A stretch of DNA of 7,109 nucleotides, taken from contig CAVJWR010000131.1 in NCBI GenBank assembly GCA_963653155.1, forward strand, positions 1 to 7,109. Direction: 5' to 3'. The first letter of the stretch is position 1. Every line of letters starts with the position of its first letter. Made by a program: the position numbers and the translations under genes. This stretch comes from UBA1731 sp963653155. GTDB lineage: Bacteria; Verrucomicrobiota; Kiritimatiellia; RFP12; UBA1067. The notes below the pieces were generated by a model. The model worked only from the letters and a program-made list of their open reading frames with translations, had not been told where the DNA came from and ran no database searches. Positions 1-4,794 of the stretch are shown here, in pieces.

Positions 1-1092
1 GGGAAAGGAACGGGAGAAATGAAGTTCAACGCAGTAGTTGGCAATCCGCCGTATCAGGAAATGACCGCGAAGGATGTGTCGAAGAAAAATGGACAGCCAA
101 CAAGAACAAACATTTTTCATGTGTTTCAAATTCTAGCAGACGCTCTGACTCCCGATTACGTGTCGATGATATACCCCGCCGGCCGATGGATTCACCGCTC
201 GGGCAAGGGGAAAGGATTTGTCGATTTTGGTTTGGCACAGATTAACGACGAAAAGCTTGCCAAAGTAATTTATTATCCTAACGCAAAGGAGATATTCGAA
301 TCAGTGGATTTGCCGGATGGAATTTCGATCGTGCTCAAAGTTGCTGATAAAACAACTTCTCAATTTGAGTATGTCTACAAAGATGAAGGAGATATCCAAG
401 ATGTTGTTATTCAATCTCCGGGAAAAAGATTGATATCTCTTAACCCAACTAATGATTTGATTGCCCGTAAAGTCGAGGACTTTGCCTCAACAAAAGCATT
501 GAAATTCTTATCTGAACGAATCCTCGCACGTTCACTATTTGGCATCGAGAGCGAGTTTGTTGAGCTGAATCCAGAAAAGGTAAAGCCTCTCACGGATGGT
601 TATCAGTTAGACTTCGAAAAGGAAATCAAGCTTTATGCAAACGACCGGGCGGGTAAGGCTGGCCGTTCTCAATGGTATGTCGCCAAACGGTCGGTAATTG
701 AGAAGGCTAAACAGTGTTATATTAATCAGTGGCAAGTTGTTGTGTCGAGTGCCAATGCTGGTGGACAAAAGCGAGACTGGCAATTGGCCATCATTGACAA
801 TCATTCTGCATTTGGTCGTTCTCGCGTGGCGCTTGGATCGTTCAAGGCCAAGACAGAAGCTGAGAACTTTTACAAATTCTGCCGCACAGCGTTGGTTCGT
901 TTTATGTTCCTCATGACGGATGAAGCGTTGACCTCGTTAGGTAAGAAAGTTCCAGACCTGATGGACTACACAGCGAAGAATAAACTTGTCGATTTCAGAA
1001 AAGATCTCGATGTTCAGTTGAAGAAGCTGGTTGGCCTGACGGACGAAGAGTTCGATTACATTAAGGGAGTTGTACGCCCTTTGGCGGATTGA
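1..1092 (+). CDS. Eco57I-class adenine-N6 DNA methyltransferase, C-terminal part (5' partial)
   Basis: Probably transfers a methyl group from S-adenosylmethionine to the N6 of adenine in a specific DNA site, as part of a type II/IIG-like restriction-modification enzyme. Counting from the Met at 19, the catalytic motif IV NPPY lies at residues 9-12 inside MKFNAVVGNPPYQ, typical of this family. Residues 85-107 (YYPNAKEIFESVDLPDGISI...) continue the methylase fold. Residues 238-300 look like a target-recognition segment, and the end (VPDLMDY..., LTDEEFDYIKGVVRPL) matches the family's usual C-terminus. SAM-binding motif I is absent, and the frame is open back to base 1 (G-K-G-T-G-E before the Met). 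I therefore read it as the tail of a longer protein starting left of the window. Alternatively, translation starts at ATG 19, where GGGAG is nearby at 11-15, giving a 357-residue protein without motif I. The family is clear, but whether a nuclease domain is attached cannot be seen. Confidence 0.88.
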   Translation, partial: GKGTGEMKFNAVVGNPPYQEMTAKDVSKKNGQPTRTNIFHVFQILADALTPDYVSMIYPAGRWIHRSGKGKGFVDFGLAQINDEKLAKVIYYPNAKEIFESVDLPDGISIVLKVADKTTSQFEYVYKDEGDIQDVVIQSPGKRLISLNPTNDLIARKVEDFASTKALKFLSERILARSLFGIESEFVELNPEKVKPLTDGYQLDFEKEIKLYANDRAGKAGRSQWYVAKRSVIEKAKQCYINQWQVVVSSANAGGQKRDWQLAIIDNHSAFGRSRVALGSFKAKTEAENFYKFCRTALVRFMFLMTDEALTSLGKKVPDLMDYTAKNKLVDFRKDLDVQLKKLVGLTDEEFDYIKGVVRPLAD

Positions 1093-1126
1093 CCACATCG
1101 AGTCCATGATCAAGCCGATGGAGTGA
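1088..1126 (+). pseudogene. Remnant of a second methylase C-terminal tail
   Basis: Just past the methylase stop, and one base out of its frame, bases 1088-1126 read I-D-H-I-E-S-M-I-K-P-M-E-stop. The genuine end of the upstream protein is E-F-D-Y-I-K-G-V-V-R-P-L-A-D-stop. The two align as D-[YH]-I-x-x-[VM]-[VI]-[RK]-P-[LM], and an ending in YIxxMIKPM is what I expect of Eco57I-type methylases. I infer that the 3' end of the gene was replaced by recombination and the old tail was left behind. The fragment is only 12 codons, so chance is not excluded. No independent start or function is proposed. Confidence 0.45.
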
Positions 1127-1127
1127 G
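1115..1127 (+). repeat. 13-base direct repeat, left copy
   Basis: The sequence ccgatggagtgag occurs here and again, identically, at 2227-2239. The two copies bracket the DUF1016 gene. In this copy it covers the last codons and stop of the vestigial methylase tail. It includes a GGAG ribosome-binding core, which could partly explain its conservation. Confidence 0.6.
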
Positions 1128-1140
1128 GAGGACTGTAGGA
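1126..1140 (+). promoter_or_regulatory. Ribosome-binding region of the DUF1016 gene
   Basis: A perfect AGGAGG lies at 1126-1131, but 14 bases before the ATG at 1146, which is longer than usual. A weaker AGGA at 1137-1140 has a 5-base gap. Either may serve the start. No convincing -35/-10 pair is visible in the 53-base spacer, so transcription probably reads through from the upstream gene. Confidence 0.4.
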
Positions 1141-1145
1141 TCTGG

Positions 1146-2246
1146 ATGGGGAAGAAAACCGTGAAAGTGAAGAAGGTTAACCTTGCAGAGCGTATCATAA
1201 CGCTTGTCGAAGAGGCAAAGCGCAAGGTCGTTTCAGCAGTCAATGTTGCTCTCGTCTATACCTACTACGAAGTAGGGCGAATGATTGTAGAGGAGGAGCA
1301 AGGCGGAAAGAAGAGGGCGGAATACGGCAAAGAACTGCTGAAAGTCCTCTCGCACAGACTGACGGACAGGTTTGGGCGTGGCTGGTCGGTAGACAATCTC
1401 CAGAGAATGCGAGAACTGTATTTGGTTTATTTGCCAACGGAGATTTACGCAAAACTGTTGCGTAAATCGAACGAGTCCGGGAAATCCGCAAATCGTTTGC
1501 GTAGATTATCCCGGATAGTACCTCAGTCTAAATTAAGCTGGTCGCACTACCTGAAGCTGATGCGAATCGACGACCCAGACGAACGTCGGTTCTATGAAAT
1601 CGAGGCGGCGGAGAATCGTTGGGGATTGGCGGAACTCCAGCGTCAGTTTGATTCGGCGCTTTACCAACGTCTTGCGCTGAGCCGCGATAAGAAGAAAGTC
1701 CTCGCCCTGGCAAAGACAGGGCAGATAGTCGAGAAACCAGAAGATGTCATCAAGGATCCGTATGTTCTGGAATTCCTTGGATTGCCCGAACGAGCCATGT
1801 ATTCCGAATCGGAACTTGAGCAAAGGCTTATAGACCATCTCAGCGACTTCCTTCTTGAGCTTGGCAAGGGCTTCGCATTTGTCGGGCGTCAAGTACGTAT
1901 CACGTTCAACGAACATCACTTCTGGATTGATCTCGTATTCTACAACAGGTTTTTGCGCTGTTTCGTCCTCTTTGACCTGAAGATTGGAGAACTGAAGCAT
2001 CAGGACATCGGACAGATGCAGATGTACGTGAACTACTATGACCGCAAGGTCAAGTTGCCGGATGAGAATCCGTCAATCGGCATATTGCTTTGCGCAGACA
2101 AGGACGATGCGATAGTTGAAATGACGTTGCCGGAGAACAACAAAAGAATATTCGCAAGCAAGTACCTTACCGTTCTGCCAGACAAGGAGACGTTACGAAA
2201 CCTTGTCCGCAAGCAACTGGGGGCAACCGATGGAGTGAGCGGATGA
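1146..2246 (+). CDS. DUF1016/YhcG-family PD-(D/E)XK nuclease-domain protein
   Basis: Predicted DNA nuclease of the YhcG (DUF1016) family, which is often found with restriction-modification loci. Its biochemical role is not well defined. The N-terminal DUF1016 domain spans about residues 12-95 (ALVYTYYEVGRMI, YGKELLKVLSHRL, FGRGWSVDNLQRMRELY). A basic, low-complexity linker covers 99-128, and LSWSHYLKLMRI (130-141) resumes the family pattern. The C-terminal PD-(D/E)XK domain starts near residue 204. Likely catalytic residues are a Glu in SESELEQ (220-226), Asp262 in FWIDLVFY, and Asp277-Leu-Lys279 in CFVLFDLKIGELK, followed by the conserved GQMQMYVNYYD. Many relatives, as I recall them, have ELK; here it is DLK, still allowed by the (D/E)XK rule. 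At 366 residues it is full length. The stop overlaps the next start in an ATGA. The linker is encoded by two strong hairpins, annotated separately. Confidence 0.93.
   Translation: MGKKTVKVKKVNLAERIITLVEEAKRKVVSAVNVALVYTYYEVGRMIVEEEQGGKKRAEYGKELLKVLSHRLTDRFGRGWSVDNLQRMRELYLVYLPTEIYAKLLRKSNESGKSANRLRRLSRIVPQSKLSWSHYLKLMRIDDPDERRFYEIEAAENRWGLAELQRQFDSALYQRLALSRDKKKVLALAKTGQIVEKPEDVIKDPYVLEFLGLPERAMYSESELEQRLIDHLSDFLLELGKGFAFVGRQVRITFNEHHFWIDLVFYNRFLRCFVLFDLKIGELKHQDIGQMQMYVNYYDRKVKLPDENPSIGILLCADKDDAIVEMTLPENNKRIFASKYLTVLPDKETLRNLVRKQLGATDGVSG
1442..1468 (+). repeat. Perfect 11-bp inverted repeat with 5-base loop
   Basis: Left arm gatttacgcaa (1442-1452), loop aactg (1453-1457), right arm ttgcgtaaatc (1458-1468). 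The arms are exactly complementary. It lies inside the DUF1016 coding region and encodes part of the variable linker (about residues 99-108). It has no trailing U-run, so it is not a canonical terminator. Confidence 0.85.
1476..1515 (+). repeat. Second, bulged inverted repeat (17 paired bases) in the same linker
   Basis: Outer stem tccggga (1476-1482) pairs with tcccgga (1509-1515). Middle stem aatc (1483-1486) pairs with gatt (1504-1507), and inner stem cgcaaa (1487-1492) pairs with tttgcg (1496-1501). The loop is tcg, and the bulges are at 1502-1503 and 1508. It shares TTGCGTA(A/G)AT with the first hairpin (1458-1467 versus 1497-1506, 9 of 10 identical), suggesting a duplicated palindromic unit. 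It encodes about residues 111-124, just before LSWSHY. Confidence 0.8.
2227..2239 (+). repeat. 13-base direct repeat, right copy
   Basis: Exact second copy of ccgatggagtgag (first at 1115-1127). Here it covers the last codons of the DUF1016 gene and holds the GGAG (2232-2235) that serves the HNH gene's ATG at 2243 with a 7-base gap. Confidence 0.6.
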
Positions 2247-3031
2247 CGTATCAGGAGAAATTCAAGGCATTCCTGTCCAGTGCGCTGAAATTCGATTCCG
2301 AAGAAAAACGGAATCGGATTGTCGCGGATGCTGAAGGGCTGATGACGGATTTCATTCGTGCGAAAATCGATCCGGCCTTCGCGCTCTACGCCGTGGAGGG
2401 CGATGCCTCGAAAGGCGATTGGTATCTGAAGCTCCGTCAGAGGCTGTTGGTTCGGCCGTCGTTGGCGGCGGGCATTGACGTCTCCCGGCTCAAGGCCGTG
2501 CTGAAACACTATGCCGATTTCGTCAAGTCCAAGGCGTTTCTCACCAACAAGGCGACGCTCGCGGCGGGGGAACTGGCACAGAAGGCCGCCGTGAAGAAGA
2601 AGCCGCTGGCAACGGTCGGCGGTAACGGGGCGGCCGTCCTGCCGGAGGTGCTGGAAGAGGGCGAGATAAAGGAGATGCACATAGCCAAGTGCGAGCGGAA
2701 TCCGAAGTTGCGGAAAGCCTGCATCGAGTACAACAGAGCGCAGAACGGGGGGCGCATCGCGTGCGCGGCGTGCGGCATGGCGTTCTGTGACGTGTACGGC
2801 GAGATCGGTGAAGGCTATATCGAAGTCCACCATTTGAGTCCCATCAGCCAGATTGAAGGTGTTCACACGGTCGATCCGAAGATGGATCTCGTTCCGCTTT
2901 GCGCGAACTGTCACGCGATGATCCATCGGTTGATGGCGGCGGAGAAGAAGACGACCGGGAAGAATTTGGAGGGGACGGCGGCGTTGGCGAAATTACGGGA
3001 GATTGTTAAACTGCGCGGAGACAAGAAATGA
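2243..3031 (+). CDS. HNH endonuclease, McrA-like zinc-binding type
   Basis: Predicted metal-dependent DNA nuclease. The C-terminal half has a full HNH (beta-beta-alpha metal) signature. C174-x2-C177 and C220-x2-C223 are the likely structural zinc ligands. IEVHHLSPIS carries His196/His197, and DLVPLCANCHAMIHR carries Asn222, His224 and His228. Just before it, residues 150-180 (CERNPKLRKACIEYN...CAACGMAF) match the lead-in common to HNH proteins of modification-dependent or restriction loci. Residues 1-115 form a separate, mainly helical-looking domain that I do not recognise. Residues 116-145 are a Lys/Ala/Gly-rich linker (AAVKKKPLATVGGNGAAV). The start is supported by GGAG at 2232-2235 and the ATGA overlap with the previous stop. 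The end overlaps the next gene the same way. The gene looks more G+C-rich than the first. The target (modified or unmodified DNA) cannot be told. Confidence 0.9.
   Translation: MTYQEKFKAFLSSALKFDSEEKRNRIVADAEGLMTDFIRAKIDPAFALYAVEGDASKGDWYLKLRQRLLVRPSLAAGIDVSRLKAVLKHYADFVKSKAFLTNKATLAAGELAQKAAVKKKPLATVGGNGAAVLPEVLEEGEIKEMHIAKCERNPKLRKACIEYNRAQNGGRIACAACGMAFCDVYGEIGEGYIEVHHLSPISQIEGVHTVDPKMDLVPLCANCHAMIHRLMAAEKKTTGKNLEGTAALAKLREIVKLRGDKK
3017..3020 (+). promoter_or_regulatory. Ribosome-binding site for the AlbA_2/GHKL gene
   Basis: GGAG lies 7 bases before the ATG at 3028, inside the end of the HNH gene. With the ATGA overlap it supports translational coupling and fixes the start of the downstream protein. 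Confidence 0.6.
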
Positions 3032-4779
3032 AGTATTCGCAAGCCGATCTTGAGAACATGTTAGACGAGTTTTGCCGATATCCGGCAGAACCCATGTGGC
3101 TGGAATTCAAGACTGGATTGAAGGATCCTGTTCAGATCGCAAAGTACATTTCAGGACTTGCTAACATAGCAGCTTATGCTGGTAGCGTTCACGGCTATCT
3201 GGTTTGGGGGGTGAAAGACAGAACGCATGAGATTGTCGGTACGGACTTTGACCCTGATGTTGTCAAGGCAGAGAAAAACCAGCCATTGCGCCTTTGGCTG
3301 AAACTCGTTGTCAAGCCACAGATACAGTACGAGTTTTATCCATTTGAGGTCAACGGGAAAAAGGTTGTTGTTCTTGAAGTCGAAGCTGCGTATCGGCAAC
3401 CCGTCACTTTTAGAGGAAACGCATTCGTCCGCATCGGTTCCGCGTTGACCGAACTGGCGAAAGAGGCTAAGATTGCCGAGTCGATATACAGGACGATTGG
3501 ACATGACTGGTCGGCAGAACTGCTGCGTGGTGAAGATTTGGATGCTCTTGATGCCGATGCGCTTGCGTATGCAAAGCAAGAGTTTGCCAAGAAGCATCGT
3601 GGAGAACGATGCATTGAGGATATGCAGGAGTGGGATGATGTCACGTTCTTGAACAAGGCTCGTCTTGCGATTGACGGCGAATTGACGAGAGCGTGTATTC
3701 TGCTCCTCGGCAAGTCCGAGAAGACATATCTCGTGCGACCGGCATTTGCACGCATCACATGGCACCTGATGGATGCGGAGGGCAATACGCTTGATTTTCG
3801 CCATTTTGGTCTGCCGTTCCTTACTGGTGCGCGCGATGCCCTCGCAAAGATCAGAAGCATCATGTTGCGCGTTATGCCAGAAGGCGCGTTCATGCCAGTT
3901 GAGATTGCGCAGTATGACGCCTGGGTATTGCGAGAAGCGTTGCACAATTGCATTGCTCATCAGAATTACGAGAAACGCTGCGACATCGTCATATCCGAAT
4001 TCCCAGACCGGGTAGTCTTTGCAAATGCAGGCGAATTCCGTCCCGGCTCCGTAGAGAAGGCGGTCTTCGCCAATTCAAGGCCTCGCGATTACCCGAACCA
4101 GCAGTTGGTCGATGCGATGGTCGAGCTGAACATGATCGACACTTTGGGGTCGGGTATCAGGCGTATGTTCATGACGCAGAAGAAGAACTTCATGCCGATG
4201 CCGGACTATGATCTTTCCGACAACGAGGTAAAGGCAACGGTAGTCGGGAAAGTGCTAGACGAACGTTTCACCCGTGCCCTTATCAGAAAAACTGATCTGC
4301 CGTTGGATTGTGTTGTGGCGCTTGACGCCATACAGAAGGGAAAGAAGATCAATCGAGACATGGCTGTTCGCCTGCGCAAGCTGGGCTTGGTAGAAGGTCG
4401 TTTTCCCCATTTGTTCATAGCCAGTAGGCTTGCAGCCCAGGCTGATCGGGTTGAGGATTATCTGGACAGCAAGGGTTATGATGATGCCTTTTATATGCAG
4501 AAAGTGCTGGAGTATATTTGCTTAAAAGGGAAGACGACACGTACGCAAATCGATGGATTGATTGTGAAACACCTTCCCAATGCGCTTACCGATGCACAAA
4601 AGAGAACAAAAGTCGGCAATTTGCTTTCCCTTAAGATGAAAAAACGTTTTGGGTGGATTGATAACATAGGGAATGATAGGAAATCTGTGTGGATTTTGAC
4701 GGATAAAGGAGTCTTGGAGTGCAAGAGAAGAAATCCAAATTGTAAGAGAACTTGTAAGAGAAGTGGGCGTGGGAAGTGA
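3028..4779 (+). CDS. AlbA_2 (Schlafen-type) domain protein with GHKL-like ATPase module
   Basis: A putative ATP-binding, nucleic-acid-binding regulator or effector, of the group often loosely named RecG-like or 'putative transcriptional regulator'. Residues 20-145 form the AlbA_2 domain. It begins with the family's E-x-K-type motif (WLEFKTG, Glu26 and Lys28) and continues through GYLVWGVKD and QPVTFRGNAFVRIGS. Residues 290-385 carry a GHKL/HATPase_c_4-like module. The N-box is LREALHNCIAHQNY (Glu303, Asn307, His311), followed by NAGEFRPGS, and the G-box is TLGSGIRRM (374-377). Residues 485-565 look like a winged-helix segment (VLEYICLKGKTTRTQIDGLI, ending WILTDKG). The basic tail CKRRNPNCKRTCKR comes from a short DNA repeat that is also open in the +1 frame, so the natural C-terminus is uncertain. 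It overlaps the HNH gene by ATGA. It may sense or act in defence beside the two nucleases, but that is inference. Confidence 0.9.
   Translation: MKYSQADLENMLDEFCRYPAEPMWLEFKTGLKDPVQIAKYISGLANIAAYAGSVHGYLVWGVKDRTHEIVGTDFDPDVVKAEKNQPLRLWLKLVVKPQIQYEFYPFEVNGKKVVVLEVEAAYRQPVTFRGNAFVRIGSALTELAKEAKIAESIYRTIGHDWSAELLRGEDLDALDADALAYAKQEFAKKHRGERCIEDMQEWDDVTFLNKARLAIDGELTRACILLLGKSEKTYLVRPAFARITWHLMDAEGNTLDFRHFGLPFLTGARDALAKIRSIMLRVMPEGAFMPVEIAQYDAWVLREALHNCIAHQNYEKRCDIVISEFPDRVVFANAGEFRPGSVEKAVFANSRPRDYPNQQLVDAMVELNMIDTLGSGIRRMFMTQKKNFMPMPDYDLSDNEVKATVVGKVLDERFTRALIRKTDLPLDCVVALDAIQKGKKINRDMAVRLRKLGLVEGRFPHLFIASRLAAQADRVEDYLDSKGYDDAFYMQKVLEYICLKGKTTRTQIDGLIVKHLPNALTDAQKRTKVGNLLSLKMKKRFGWIDNIGNDRKSVWILTDKGVLECKRRNPNCKRTCKRSGRGK
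4740..4762 (+). repeat. Short tandem repeat at the gene's 3' end
   Basis: Two copies of ttgtaagagaa (4740-4750 and 4752-4762) are separated by one c, giving a 12-base period. A related gcaagagaa precedes them upstream. In the annotated frame they read N-C-K-R-T-C-K-R. In the +1 frame they read I-V-R-E-L-V-R-E. Such repeats are prone to slippage. Confidence 0.75.
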
Positions 4780-4782
4780 GGC

Positions 4783-4786
4783 AGGA
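4783..4786 (+). promoter_or_regulatory. Ribosome-binding site for the large right-hand gene
   Basis: AGGA lies 8 bases before the ATG at 4795, within the 15-base spacer. It favours this start over the in-frame ATG at 4828, which has no comparable upstream motif. Confidence 0.5.
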
Positions 4787-4794
4787 ACGAGAAA

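Noticed and set aside
1093..1145. Spacer considered as a promoter region
   Set aside because: I found no convincing -35/-10 pair. The spacer is better explained by the vestigial coding tail and ribosome-binding sequences.
1442..1515. Hairpins considered as a transcription terminator
   Set aside because: They lie in the middle of an intact coding gene and have no U-run after the stems.
1533..2000. Minus-strand frame of 155 codons
   Set aside because: It is antisense to the catalytic domain of the DUF1016 protein and has no independent support.
2036..2926. Minus-strand frame of 296 codons
   Set aside because: It is antisense to the HNH gene, whose CxxC, HHLSP and CANCH motifs are unmistakable. 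The antisense product shows no family pattern.
3151..3960. Two long minus-strand frames opposite the AlbA_2/GHKL gene
   Set aside because: The + strand carries recognisable AlbA_2 and GHKL motifs through this stretch. The antisense products are compositionally odd.
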